64,000 nt of DNA from positions 62,001 to 126,000 of the forward strand of contig JAFYLQ010000063.1 in NCBI GenBank assembly GCA_017550105.1, written 5' to 3'. Source of the DNA: Clostridia bacterium (lineage in GTDB: Bacteria > Bacillota > Clostridia > Oscillospirales > Acutalibacteraceae). This document shows positions 17,817-27,282 of this stretch, in pieces. The notes beneath the pieces are model-generated. The model was given only the letters and a program-made list of their open reading frames with translations. It did not search any database and was not told the origin of the DNA. Each line of letters opens with the position of its first letter. Position 1 is the first letter of the stretch. Made by a program: the position numbers and the translations under genes.

Positions 17817-18908
17817 ATGAAATACATTCTTCAGATTGCCGCCCACCTTACCATAGGCGGTGCCGAAAAGGTTTGCAGAGATATCGGTCTTTACGGTAAC
17901 CCCGAAGAGTACGAAACTCACTATATTATTTTTGACGATGATATCGGTGATTTCGGCAGAGAGGTTGAAGCTAAGGGATGCAAAATTTTCAAATTTCGAG
18001 AGCCCTCTGACAATTACGGCGAATATTTCAGGGAATTAAAAAAGCTTATGGCAAAATACCCCTATACCGCCGTACACGCTCACACTATGTTCAGCGTCGG
18101 TTGGGTTATGCTTGCGGCTAAGCAAATGAAAATCCCCGTAAGGGTTTCTCATGCTCATTCCGCACTTATTGACGGTAATTCTCTTGTAAAATCCGTTTAT
18201 GAAAAATTTATGAGAATGCTTATACTCACCTGCTCCACGGACCTTGTTGCCTGTGGTGAAAAGGCGGGCATAAGACTTTATGGCAAAAAGGCATACAAAA
18301 AACGAGGTAATCTTATTCTCAACGGAATTGATACAAAGGCCTTTGCTTTTTCACAGATTAAACGTGATGAAATCCGCACCGAATTTAACATTAACGATAA
18401 ATTCGTTTTAGGACATACGGGCAGATTGGCAGAGGTTAAAAATCAAGCCTTCATTCTCAGGCTTATGCCGGAAATCCTAAAGAAAAAAAACAACGCCGTG
18501 CTTATGCTTATAGGTGACGGTGAAGACCGTAAAACGTTAGAAGATACAGCAAAAGAGCTTGGTGTTTCCGACAAAGTGATTTTTGTGGGCAACGTTACTA
18601 ACGTACAGGATTATCTTAGCGCCATGGACGTCTTTGTGTTCCCCTCACTTTACGAAGGCTTGCCCTTATCAATCCTTGAGGTGCAGGCTAACGGGTTGCC
18701 CTGTATCATTTCAGACACAGTCCCCCCCGACGTATTCCTGACAGAGCTTATTCACCCCCTGTCACTTAAGGAACCTGAAGATAACTGGATTAATGAAATT
18801 TTATCCGTTGAACGAAACTTCAACAAGGATTATTCCGATGAATTAAAGGCATCGGGATTTGATTTAGAAACCGCCATGAAAAAGGTGTACGCTATTTATG
18901 AAAATTAA
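17817..18908 (+). CDS. Glycosyltransferase family 4
   Basis: 363 residues from the ATG at 17817 behind ATAGGAA; an upstream in-frame ATG lies inside the previous gene. LTIGGAEKVCRDIG is the Gly-rich donor loop and VHAHTMFSVGWVMLAAKQ with RVSHAHSALIDG completes the N-domain. The C-domain has LGHTGRLAEVKNQAFIL and FPSLYEGLPLSILEVQANGLP with EX7E. It ends 11 bp inside the next GT4 gene. Confidence 0.92.
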   Translation: MKYILQIAAHLTIGGAEKVCRDIGLYGNPEEYETHYIIFDDDIGDFGREVEAKGCKIFKFREPSDNYGEYFRELKKLMAKYPYTAVHAHTMFSVGWVMLAAKQMKIPVRVSHAHSALIDGNSLVKSVYEKFMRMLILTCSTDLVACGEKAGIRLYGKKAYKKRGNLILNGIDTKAFAFSQIKRDEIRTEFNINDKFVLGHTGRLAEVKNQAFILRLMPEILKKKNNAVLMLIGDGEDRKTLEDTAKELGVSDKVIFVGNVTNVQDYLSAMDVFVFPSLYEGLPLSILEVQANGLPCIISDTVPPDVFLTELIHPLSLKEPEDNWINEILSVERNFNKDYSDELKASGFDLETAMKKVYAIYEN

Positions 18909-20007
18909 AATTTTATTTTACATAGACACCTTAACAGGCGGTGGTGCTGAAAAGGTGCTCAGAAACCTCGTGAACTCAATGGATTACGACAAATTTGACA
19001 TTACCGTACAAACAACGTACAAGGAGGAGGTATCAGAGCTCCTCAACAATGAAATCCGCTATAAATATTGCTACAAAAAAAAGAATGCCGTTTCAGACGT
19101 TATCTTCAGAGCAGAGGCAGCAGCAGGACTTGTTTACCCCTTGCACATAAAGGACGATTATGATATCGAGGTTGCATATCTTGAAGCCGCCTCCACTAAA
19201 ATTATGGCTGGCTCAACCAACAAAAAAGCCAAAAAACTTGCGTGGGTCCATTGTAACTTAGAAAAAAACACGGACGATATCAGAAAATATGTTGCAAAAA
19301 CAAGGGCATGGTATCAAAAATTCGATAGAGTAATATGTGTCTCGAAAAATGTTCTTGTTAGCTTTCAAGAGCTTTTCGGCAAAACACCCACATCTGATAT
19401 TATTTACAACACGGTTGATGACAATGAAATAACACAAAAAGCCGCTTATGATTTACCGTACGATATAAAAAAAGAAAGGCTTACGCTTCTGGCAGTGGGC
19501 AGATTATCACCACCCAAAAACTATCCAAGACTTTTAAAGGCAACCAAGAGGCTTTTAGATGAGGGCTTCGATTTTGATTTATGGATTTTAGGTGAAGGTA
19601 GCTTGCGTGGGGAAATTGAAAATCAAATTGAAGATTACAACATAAAAAATCGAGTTAAGTTACTTGGTTTTCATGAGAATCCTTACCCATTCATTAAAAC
19701 TGCAGACATATCGGTTTGTTCTTCCGACTACGAAGGCTTGAGCACTTTTGTTACAGAAAGCCTGATTTTGGGTAAACCCATCGTTACAACCGACTGTGGC
19801 GGAATGGACGAGCTTTTGGGCGAAAATGAATACGGCATTATTACCGAAAACAATGACGAGGCTTTTATCGACGGATTGAGAAGGATGCTCGGTAATCCTC
19901 AATTATTAGACGAATATACAAAAAAAGCAAAAGCACGCGGTCAGCAATTTTCAAAAGAAAGGCTGACCCACGAAACAGAAAACTTATTTTATAACATTCT
20001 GAAATAA
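18898..20007 (+). CDS. Glycosyltransferase family 4
   Basis: 369 residues. DTLTGGGAEKVLRNLVNSMD, LAWVHCNLEK, LLAVGRLSPPKNYPRLLKATKRL and CSSDYEGLSTFVTESLILGKPIVTTDCGGMDELL are GT4 landmarks. The N-terminus (GGGAEKVL, YDKFDITVQTTY) is strikingly like that of the GT4 at 23192, so the two may descend from a duplication in this locus. The start overlaps the previous gene by 11 bp, with no room for an independent promoter. Confidence 0.92.
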   Translation: MKIKILFYIDTLTGGGAEKVLRNLVNSMDYDKFDITVQTTYKEEVSELLNNEIRYKYCYKKKNAVSDVIFRAEAAAGLVYPLHIKDDYDIEVAYLEAASTKIMAGSTNKKAKKLAWVHCNLEKNTDDIRKYVAKTRAWYQKFDRVICVSKNVLVSFQELFGKTPTSDIIYNTVDDNEITQKAAYDLPYDIKKERLTLLAVGRLSPPKNYPRLLKATKRLLDEGFDFDLWILGEGSLRGEIENQIEDYNIKNRVKLLGFHENPYPFIKTADISVCSSDYEGLSTFVTESLILGKPIVTTDCGGMDELLGENEYGIITENNDEAFIDGLRRMLGNPQLLDEYTKKAKARGQQFSKERLTHETENLFYNILK

Positions 20008-20028
20008 TCAGTAACCACACGGAGTACT

Positions 20029-21141
20029 ATGGGAGAATCTATTTATTACATTCTTGTTGCTGTGACGATTATACTTGGCTTTATTTTCTCACAGAAAAAA
20101 GAATCACGAAAAGCATACGTAGTTATTACGGCAATACTTCACGCTTTAGTCAGCGGCTTCAGGTATAAATTCCTGACCGGTGACCTAATCCGTTATAACA
20201 CGCTTTTTCAGGATTACAGGTACTTCGGTTGGTTCAGCGAGGATGTTTTTCAGGAAGGTCGAAACTTCGGCTTCCAATGGCTAATGAAGGCGATATGCCA
20301 CATAACCGACGGTGATTTTCAGTTTTTTCTGCTGCTTATCGCAGTAATTATCGAGATTATCGTCGCAATCGTTATATACAAATATTCTCCTTTACCCTGG
20401 TTGAGCTATGCTATGTGGAGCTGTCTGGGCTTCTATGTATTCGGCTTCAGTGCAGTAAAACAGTCCCTTTCTATGGCAATTCTTATGCTCGCATATATCT
20501 GCATAATTGAGAAAAAACCGAAGCAATTCGTTTTCTGGACTCTATTGGCATCTGCTATACATCTTCCCGCACTTGCCTTTTTACCCGCATATCTTATATC
20601 CAAGCTCAGACTGAACCTAAAAACCCTAATAGGATACGCTGTTTCTGCAATTACTATTTTTGCTTTACGTGAACCTCTTGTTACTGCGTTACAAGACGCC
20701 TACTACGATGACAAGGAATTTGCAGACGACACCTTCATTGGTATGCGTTTCATTATGATGCTGCTTATGTTAGTTGTCGGAGCAATTATGAAGGGCTTTA
20801 GAGGCAAGCATTTTTCATCACTGTTTATGCTTATCGGTGTTGCGGCAATATTCCAGATGTTCTGCGGATACGATAACGTTTTCACACGTCTTGCAGACTA
20901 TTACTTCCAGTTTGTTATTCTTTATATCCCAATGCTTTTCATAAATTTCGAGGAGGATGCATACCCCTTGCGTATGGGTCCGAAAATAGTCTTTGACGAG
21001 TCTATGACCAAAATGCTTATAGTATTTCTGGTCGCCTTTGGTATATGGTTCTATAACAACAGCATCCTTTTGGACGATATTATAGCAGTGGATGACTTTA
21101 CAAAATACCGATTCTTCTGGGAGGTGGCTCCAACACAATGA
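20029..21141 (+). CDS. EpsG-like/Wzy-type polysaccharide polymerase
   Basis: 370 residues with about ten membrane segments. The opening (YYILVAVTIILGFIFS), GFRYKFLTGDLIRYNTLFQDY, and FGFQWLMKAICHITDGDFQFFLLLIAVI followed by GFSAVKQSLSMAILMLAYICI are characteristic of the EpsG family, which polymerises lipid-linked repeat units on the outer face of the membrane. The conserved Arg of the first loop and the KQSLS motif are present. It pairs functionally with the flippase at 24520. ATG behind ACGGAG. It is the only polymerase candidate in the operon. Confidence 0.88.
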   Translation: MGESIYYILVAVTIILGFIFSQKKESRKAYVVITAILHALVSGFRYKFLTGDLIRYNTLFQDYRYFGWFSEDVFQEGRNFGFQWLMKAICHITDGDFQFFLLLIAVIIEIIVAIVIYKYSPLPWLSYAMWSCLGFYVFGFSAVKQSLSMAILMLAYICIIEKKPKQFVFWTLLASAIHLPALAFLPAYLISKLRLNLKTLIGYAVSAITIFALREPLVTALQDAYYDDKEFADDTFIGMRFIMMLLMLVVGAIMKGFRGKHFSSLFMLIGVAAIFQMFCGYDNVFTRLADYYFQFVILYIPMLFINFEEDAYPLRMGPKIVFDESMTKMLIVFLVAFGIWFYNNSILLDDIIAVDDFTKYRFFWEVAPTQ

Positions 21142-22178
21142 AATACAGCGTAATTATACCCGCGTACAATTGCGAAAAAACCATTGAAGCCACCGTAAAA
21201 AGCGTTTTAGTATCCGGTCTTTCGGATTTTGAAATAGTTATTGTGAATGACGGCTCCAAGGATAATACAAAAGCCGTTTGTGATAAATTAGCCGAAGCTT
21301 ATAAGGAAGTAAAGTGCATTCACAAGGAAAACGGCGGTGTTTCATCGGCACGTAACCTTGGAATTGACGAAGCAAGCGGCGAATACCTTTTGTTTATGGA
21401 TTCCGACGACACATATAAATCGGACGGATTCAAAAAAATCAATAATTTACTCAATGAGGGTACTGCTGACCTTATTGTCTTCGGACTTAGCTTCAACTAT
21501 TACAAGGGTGATAAAATTTATCGTAGTGACGTTCTTGCGTACCCTACAGAAGGTGTTTTAAAGCCTTCTCAATGGAGTGAGGATTTCGCAACTCTCTTTG
21601 AATCCAACTCCCTTTCCTCTGCTTGTAATAAGGTTTTCAAAGCCCGTATTATAAAAGAAAACAAGCTTTATTTTAACAAAAATGTTTTTCTTATGGAGGA
21701 CTTTTTATTTGTTCTTGAGTATCTAAGACACACCGAACAAATTCATCTTATCGCAGATGCTCTTTATCACTATCGTCAACCTGAGGATGAGATGCACGCA
21801 TACGTTCGTACGGAACGAATCAGCGATATAAACGCATATCTTACACCATTTTATGAGGCATCAGAAAGACTCGCACTTTCGTTAAATGATAATTTCAATC
21901 TTACCTTCCCTCAAGGCGAAGATGTATTATTCAACCTCTACAAAATGCTTATAAGTCAAAAGGCGTATTATGCGGATACCGATACCCTTAAAAGCTTAAC
22001 TGAAACCATAAAAAACGGAAGATTTGCAAATTTCGACACTGACGATATTCTGATTAACGACTTAAAAAACGAAAATTATAAAGCAATTATCAAACGACAT
22101 AAAAAAATACAGCTACGACACAAAATTGCCGTTACTGTAAAGAAAACTGCCCTTTATCAAAAATTACGTGGCAACTGA
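21138..22178 (+). CDS. Glycosyltransferase family 2
   Basis: 346 residues. GT-A motifs are YSVIIPAYNCEKTIEATVKSVL, VIVNDGSKDNTK, NGGVSSARNLGIDEASGEYLLFMDSDDTYKS and LMEDFLFVLEY. The basic C-terminus (IKRHKKIQLRHKIAVTVKKT) suggests membrane association. Overlaps the polymerase gene by 4 bp (ATGA). Like the other family 2 enzymes here, its sugar specificity cannot be read. Confidence 0.92.
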   Translation: MKYSVIIPAYNCEKTIEATVKSVLVSGLSDFEIVIVNDGSKDNTKAVCDKLAEAYKEVKCIHKENGGVSSARNLGIDEASGEYLLFMDSDDTYKSDGFKKINNLLNEGTADLIVFGLSFNYYKGDKIYRSDVLAYPTEGVLKPSQWSEDFATLFESNSLSSACNKVFKARIIKENKLYFNKNVFLMEDFLFVLEYLRHTEQIHLIADALYHYRQPEDEMHAYVRTERISDINAYLTPFYEASERLALSLNDNFNLTFPQGEDVLFNLYKMLISQKAYYADTDTLKSLTETIKNGRFANFDTDDILINDLKNENYKAIIKRHKKIQLRHKIAVTVKKTALYQKLRGN

Positions 22179-22190
22179 AAAGGATTAATT

Positions 22191-23189
22191 ATGATAGATT
22201 TTGTTGTTTTATGGGTGGACGGCAACGACCCCGCCTGGCAAAAGGAAAAGGCACAGTATTCCCCTAAAAAAACTGATGACAGCAACTCTGATAACAGATT
22301 CCGTGATTGGGGACTTATGACCTATTGGTTCCGCGCTATTGAGAAATTCACCCCTTGGGTTCGTAAAATTCACTTTGTAACCTGGGGACATTTGCCCGAA
22401 TTTCTTGATACCACAAACCCCAAGCTCAATATTGTAAAGCATACAGATTTTATGCCCGAGGGCACCTTGCCAACCTTCAGCTCTCACGCTCTTGAGGTGA
22501 ACCTGCACCGTATTCCGGATTTAGCTGAAAACTTCGTTTATTTCAACGACGATATGTTCATTCTTCGCCCGATGTCTGAAGAAGCCTTTTTCAAGGACGG
22601 TCTGCCCTGTACCTACGGCAGAGAGGTTCCCATGCCCTTCATCGGTGAAATCGGTATTTGGCAGCACGCAAGCGCCAACAATATGGGCGTTATAAACAAG
22701 CATTTCTACAAACGCACACAATTCTCGCTTTACAAAAACAAATATTTTAACAAGGCATATCGTTGGCAGGATAACTTACGCTCCTATATGCTTTGGAAGC
22801 TTTTCCCCAATTTCTTTTACGGTTTTGAGAATCTTCATGCACCGGGTGCATATTGCAAAAAGACTTTTGAGGAAGTATGGGAAAAGGAGCCCGACATTTT
22901 AAAATCCACCTCCTTCAACAAATTCCGTCAGGCTTCCGACCTCAATCAATGGGTTATGCTCTGGTGGCAGGTGGCAAGCGGTAATTTCCATCCCTATTGT
23001 ACAGATAACTTTGTTTGCTCAACAAACGAAAAAACAGTAGGTCTCGTTTGCGATTTCATCGAAAATCAACAGCACGATATGGTTTGCATAAACGACCCCG
23101 AAAAAGACGTTAATTTTGACGTGGTTTCAGAGAAAGTGCGCAACGCATTCCAAAAAATACTGCCCGAAAAGAGCAGCTTTGAGAAATAA
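22191..23189 (+). CDS. Stealth-family sugar-1-phosphate transferase
   Basis: 332 residues with the ordered conserved regions of Stealth proteins. CR1 is IDFVVLWVDGNDPAWQKEK. CR2 is RFRDWGLMTYWFRAIEKF, with KIHFVTWGHLP, TDFMPEGTLPTFSSHALEVNLHRIP and FVYFNDDMFILRPM. CR3 is around FYKRTQFSLYKNK and CR4 around LNQWVMLWWQVASG. Known members (capsule transferases such as SacB, and GlcNAc-1-phosphotransferase) move hexose-1-phosphate from a nucleotide sugar, forming phosphodiester links. Its presence predicts a phosphate in the repeat unit or in a side branch. ATG behind AAAAGGATT. Confidence 0.9.
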   Translation: MIDFVVLWVDGNDPAWQKEKAQYSPKKTDDSNSDNRFRDWGLMTYWFRAIEKFTPWVRKIHFVTWGHLPEFLDTTNPKLNIVKHTDFMPEGTLPTFSSHALEVNLHRIPDLAENFVYFNDDMFILRPMSEEAFFKDGLPCTYGREVPMPFIGEIGIWQHASANNMGVINKHFYKRTQFSLYKNKYFNKAYRWQDNLRSYMLWKLFPNFFYGFENLHAPGAYCKKTFEEVWEKEPDILKSTSFNKFRQASDLNQWVMLWWQVASGNFHPYCTDNFVCSTNEKTVGLVCDFIENQQHDMVCINDPEKDVNFDVVSEKVRNAFQKILPEKSSFEK

Positions 23190-23191
23190 TT

Positions 23192-24364
23192 ATGAAAAAG
23201 AATATTATTTTTGTTTCAACCGCCCTTTGGATTGGCGGTATTGAATCGGCACTGGTTAATCTGTTGAACAGTATTGATTACAATAAATTCAACGTAACAT
23301 TGCTGATTACATATAATTATACTGATATGGCTAACAGACTTCCCAAGGAGTGTAATTTGATTATTGCCGATAGGGATAATCTTATTTCATTTAAAAAGCC
23401 ATATAAATATTCGCGACTTTTTCATCTTCTTGAAAAACCCCAAAATGCATCGAGCTTTCGACTTTTTATATGGAAAGTATTGTGCCTTCTTTTCAAGGCT
23501 CCTGAAGCTCACCTTTATGCAAAATACGTAAAGAAACAGATGAAAAACCAAAAATTCGATACAGCTATTATCTATAGCGACGTAGTATCTGAAACTGCCG
23601 TAAAGGGTATCAAGGCTGATAAATTTATAATGTTTTATCACCACGGTGCTATGCGTAAGGTTTATCACGATAAATACGGCTATAAAAGGAGTAGCAAAAT
23701 CGTTGCCGTATCCCACTCGCAGGCAGAAGCACTACGGGAGTTCCGTCACGAGTATAAAAATAAAATAATTGCCATTAACAACATAATTGACGTTGATGAT
23801 ATAAAAAAACGCAGTGAAGAAAAAATGGATATTGAATTTTCCAAGGACAAATTCAATATCGTTTCCTGCGGACGACTTTCCCCCGAAAAGGGTATGGATT
23901 TAGCCATTGACGCCTGCAAAATTCTTGTGGACAAGGGTTATAACAATTTCAAATGGCGTGTTGTAGGCGGCGGCCCCATTGAAAAGCATTTAGCCGACCA
24001 AATCCAAAAACTCGGCGTACAGGATTACATTCAGCTTCTCGGTATGCAGTCAAATCCCTACCCCTTTATCAAAAATGCTGATTTGTTAGTTCAACCCAGC
24101 CGATTTGAGGGTCACAGCGTCGCAATAATGGAGGCAAAGATTTTAGGTACGCCGATAGTTGCCACTAAATCAGCCGCCAAGGAGCAGATTCAACACAGGA
24201 CAAACGGTGTTCTTTGTGATACTACTGCTGAATCCATTGCAAACGCAATAGAAAAAGTATTAAACGATAAAGAGTTACTAAAAAAAATAACCCTTGCCGT
24301 AACAAAAGAAGATTTCAATAAAAGAAATGATGATATCATAAAAACACTATATAACATTTTTTAA
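23192..24364 (+). CDS. Glycosyltransferase family 4
   Basis: 390 residues. FVSTALWIGGIESALVNLLNSIDYNKFNVTLLI, YHHGAMRKVYHDKYG, VSCGRLSPEKGMDLAIDACKILV and VQPSRFEGHSVAIMEAKILGTPIVAT show the GT-B architecture with EX7E. An insertion rich in Lys and aromatic residues (about 65-110) is unlike the other GT4 enzymes of the operon. It starts 2 bp after the Stealth stop. It is followed by the only gap over 100 bp in the first part of the operon. Confidence 0.92.
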   Translation: MKKNIIFVSTALWIGGIESALVNLLNSIDYNKFNVTLLITYNYTDMANRLPKECNLIIADRDNLISFKKPYKYSRLFHLLEKPQNASSFRLFIWKVLCLLFKAPEAHLYAKYVKKQMKNQKFDTAIIYSDVVSETAVKGIKADKFIMFYHHGAMRKVYHDKYGYKRSSKIVAVSHSQAEALREFRHEYKNKIIAINNIIDVDDIKKRSEEKMDIEFSKDKFNIVSCGRLSPEKGMDLAIDACKILVDKGYNNFKWRVVGGGPIEKHLADQIQKLGVQDYIQLLGMQSNPYPFIKNADLLVQPSRFEGHSVAIMEAKILGTPIVATKSAAKEQIQHRTNGVLCDTTAESIANAIEKVLNDKELLKKITLAVTKEDFNKRNDDIIKTLYNIF

Positions 24365-24375
24365 CAGGAGAAATT

Positions 24376-24414
24376 ATGGAAAAAGAACTTTGTTATAATA
24401 AGTTCAGTAAATAA
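24376..24414 (+). CDS. Twelve-codon open frame with strong ribosome site before wzx
   Basis: ATG at 24376 follows AGGAGAAATT and reads MEKELCYNKFSK before TAA at 24412. The frame is then open, in phase, through 35 more codons into the flippase ATG at 24520. It may be a translated leader, or the broken start of a longer ancestral protein. The region is AT-rich and has no other gene. No function can be assigned. Confidence 0.3.
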   Translation: MEKELCYNKFSK

Positions 24415-24519
24415 TTTTACAACAAACTATTTTTCAAAAATAGAATCACAGAAAATGTAGTGGCTTACAAACATCATTTTTATGCCACTAATAAGTTATT
24501 ATTCAAACACGAGGTAAAA

Positions 24520-26061
24520 ATGAAGATTAACCAGCTTAAATCGGGTGTTATTTTATCATATGCTCAGATGATTTTATCCAACTTAATAAGTATTATATTC
24601 ACGCCTATTGTTATCAGACTCTTAGGCCAAGATGAATTTGGTGTAACATCAGTTGCAGGCGCCGTTGTCGGTTACTTAAGCTTATTGAATTTAGGCTTGG
24701 GTGGCTCATATAATTATTTCTATCACAAAAGAAAAAAAGAATCAAATGAAGATGGTGTTGCCAAGCTTAACGGTATGTATATTACAGTTTTCAGTGTAAT
24801 TGCACTAATCGTTTTCGTCGTTGGTATGATTCTTGTTTTTAATGCCCGACGCATTTTAGGTAATGAGCTTACAGAAAACGAATTGGATATAGCTCAAAAG
24901 CTTATGTTTATATCAATTCTTTCTATGGCCGTTACATTACCAACCTCTGTATTTGGTTCATATATATATGTACATGAAAGATTCCTTTTTTCACGTGTTG
25001 TCAGCATAATTTTTACTATATTGAGTAACGTAATAAAATTATCTTTACTTTTTATTGGCTTCCGTTCTGTTGCAATCACAATCGGCGCTTTTGTTTTAAC
25101 AATAATTAACATCATTGTAACCATAACTTATTCAGTAAAAGTATTAAAGTTCAGATTTAAATTTAGCGGATTCCAATTTAATTTACTAAAAAGCATGTTC
25201 GCTTTTTCTTTTTTCATCTTTTTAAATCAAATTGTTGACCAGATAAACTGGAGCATAGATAAACACATAATCACTCGATTTTATGGTGCGGCATCTGTTG
25301 CAGTTTATTCAATCGGCTCTTCTTTGAATAATTACTATGTTACTATTTCTTCTACAATCTCAAGTGTCTTTTCTCCCCGAATCAACAAAATGGTTTCTAC
25401 ACAAATAGATGACAAAAGCCTGACAGATTTAATGATTAAGGTGGGAAGAATACAGTTCTTTATTTTATCATTAATTTTTACGGGTCTTATATTCTTTGGA
25501 GAATTTTTTATAGTAGGTTATTATGCAGGTACCGGATATGAGGAAGCGTATAAGGTAGCTTTGATTTTGTGCGCCCCTGTTACTATTCCGTTAATTCAGA
25601 ATGTGGGAATAGAAATCCAAAGAGCCAAAAACAAACACAAATTCCGTTCTGTTGTATATGTAATAATGGCATTTTTAAACTTTGGCATAAGCATACCCTT
25701 GTGCAAACAGTTTGGTATAATCGGTTGCGCAATAGGTACTGCAGTCGGTATTACCTTAGCAAATGTTATAATCATGAATATTTATTACCACAAAAAAATC
25801 GGTTTAAATATGTTCAGATTTTGGAAGAATATTTTATCAATTTTGCCATCAGAGATACTACCCGTTCTATTCGGTGTTTTCATACTCAAGGTTGTTAAAA
25901 TTGATACATTAACAGAATTTTTAATTTTCGGTGTATTGTATGTACTCGTATTTTCTGTTTCTGTTTGGTTCCTTGGCATGAATAACTCTGAAAGAAATCT
26001 GATAAAAGAACCTGCAACCCGAATATTTAAAAAGCTTTTCAGAAAGAATGTAAAAATTTAA
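24520..26061 (+). CDS. Wzx-type oligosaccharide flippase
   Basis: 513 residues from the ATG at 24520 (GAGGTAAAA upstream); GTG at 24460 is in frame but has no ribosome site. About 12-14 membrane segments. The opening SGVILSYAQMILSNLISIIFTPIVIRLLGQDEFGV and LGLGGSYNYFYHKR are typical of the polysaccharide transporter branch of the MOP superfamily. It should flip undecaprenyl-linked repeat units to the outer leaflet for the EpsG-like polymerase. The gene is AT-richer than the first operon genes, a common sign of polysaccharide loci assembled by exchange. Confidence 0.92.
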   Translation: MKINQLKSGVILSYAQMILSNLISIIFTPIVIRLLGQDEFGVTSVAGAVVGYLSLLNLGLGGSYNYFYHKRKKESNEDGVAKLNGMYITVFSVIALIVFVVGMILVFNARRILGNELTENELDIAQKLMFISILSMAVTLPTSVFGSYIYVHERFLFSRVVSIIFTILSNVIKLSLLFIGFRSVAITIGAFVLTIINIIVTITYSVKVLKFRFKFSGFQFNLLKSMFAFSFFIFLNQIVDQINWSIDKHIITRFYGAASVAVYSIGSSLNNYYVTISSTISSVFSPRINKMVSTQIDDKSLTDLMIKVGRIQFFILSLIFTGLIFFGEFFIVGYYAGTGYEEAYKVALILCAPVTIPLIQNVGIEIQRAKNKHKFRSVVYVIMAFLNFGISIPLCKQFGIIGCAIGTAVGITLANVIIMNIYYHKKIGLNMFRFWKNILSILPSEILPVLFGVFILKVVKIDTLTEFLIFGVLYVLVFSVSVWFLGMNNSERNLIKEPATRIFKKLFRKNVKI

Positions 26062-26095
26062 TGCTTCCTGATAGCAAAGATTTAAGGTGAATAAA

Positions 26096-27265
26096 ATGTC
26101 ACAGAAAACCTATGTTTTATATGCACACGATGGTAGCGGCAACCACGGCTGCGAGGCTCTAGTTCGCTCTACCTGCAAATTGATAGATGCTGACAAAGAC
26201 AATGTTGTGCTTATGTCCACAAGACCCGAGGAAGACAAAAAGTACGGCCTTTCAGACGTGTGCACAATACTTGATAAAACCGAAAAAAGACCTCTTAACC
26301 GTACTAAACCCGCATTTTTTAAAGCATATTACAATTTAAAAATAAAGAAAAATTATACCCCTATTGAATTTTACGAAAGTAAAGTTGCCGACTTCGTAAA
26401 AAAAGGCGATATCGCTCTTTCAATCGGTGGCGACACATATTGCTATGGTAGCTTTATGCCCTTGTTTAAAGCTCACAATATGTATAAATACGGTGGTTTA
26501 AAAACTGTATATTGGGGCTGTTCAATTGAACCCGAGCTTTTAGAAAACCCCGACATAGCTCAGGATATACAGAATTTTGACCTTATTACAGCTAGGGAAA
26601 CCACCTCCTACGAAGCATTAAAAAAGGTTAATCCCAATACTGTTTTAGTTTGCGATTCTGCATTTTTACTACCTAAAAAAGATGTTGATTTTCCCGAAAG
26701 CATCACAAATGATATTGTTGGTATCAACGCAAGTCCCTTAATCGAGGATTGTGAGGACGGCAAAGGTATCGTTCGTCAGAATTACGAAAAACTTATTGAA
26801 TACATATTGAATAATACCAATATGTGCGTTGCACTTATCCCCCACGTTGTGTGGGAAGCTGTTGACGACAGAAAAATCCTAAACTACTTTTATGAAAAAT
26901 ACAAATATACAAAACGTGTATTCTTGATTGATGACTGCCCTTGCGAAGAATTAAAAGGTTATATTTCAAAATGCAGATTTTTTATCGGCGCCCGAACTCA
27001 CTCAACTATTGCCGCATATTCAAGTAGTGTCCCCACATTGGTAGTTGGCTATTCCGTTAAGGCGCGAGGTATTGCAAAAGACCTTTTCGGCACATGGGAA
27101 AACTATGTTTTATCCGCCCAGAACATAAAGGCAACCAATGAGCTTACAGATGCCTTTATATGGCTTCAAAAAAACGAAAATGATATAAAGAATCATTTAT
27201 CAGATATTTTACCCGAATACAAAAGCCGAATAAATAATGGTATCGAGGCTTTAAAATCATTATAA
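26096..27265 (+). CDS. Polysaccharide pyruvyl transferase family protein
   Basis: 389 residues from the ATG at 26096 behind AAGGTG; the GTG at 26087 lies in that site itself. GSGNHGCEALVRSTCKLI at the start, IALSIGGDTYCYGS, VYWGCSIEPELLE, FDLITARETTSYEAL and the C-terminal FIGARTHSTIAAYSSSVPTLVVGYSVKARGIAKDL are PS_pyruv_trans/CsaB-like landmarks. Such enzymes form pyruvate ketals on sugars using PEP, giving a negative charge. It is directly followed by an F420-beta-type protein, a pairing seen in many polysaccharide clusters. Confidence 0.9.
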   Translation: MSQKTYVLYAHDGSGNHGCEALVRSTCKLIDADKDNVVLMSTRPEEDKKYGLSDVCTILDKTEKRPLNRTKPAFFKAYYNLKIKKNYTPIEFYESKVADFVKKGDIALSIGGDTYCYGSFMPLFKAHNMYKYGGLKTVYWGCSIEPELLENPDIAQDIQNFDLITARETTSYEALKKVNPNTVLVCDSAFLLPKKDVDFPESITNDIVGINASPLIEDCEDGKGIVRQNYEKLIEYILNNTNMCVALIPHVVWEAVDDRKILNYFYEKYKYTKRVFLIDDCPCEELKGYISKCRFFIGARTHSTIAAYSSSVPTLVVGYSVKARGIAKDLFGTWENYVLSAQNIKATNELTDAFIWLQKNENDIKNHLSDILPEYKSRINNGIEALKSL

Positions 27266-27282
27266 GTAAAGGAGGGTTTCCT

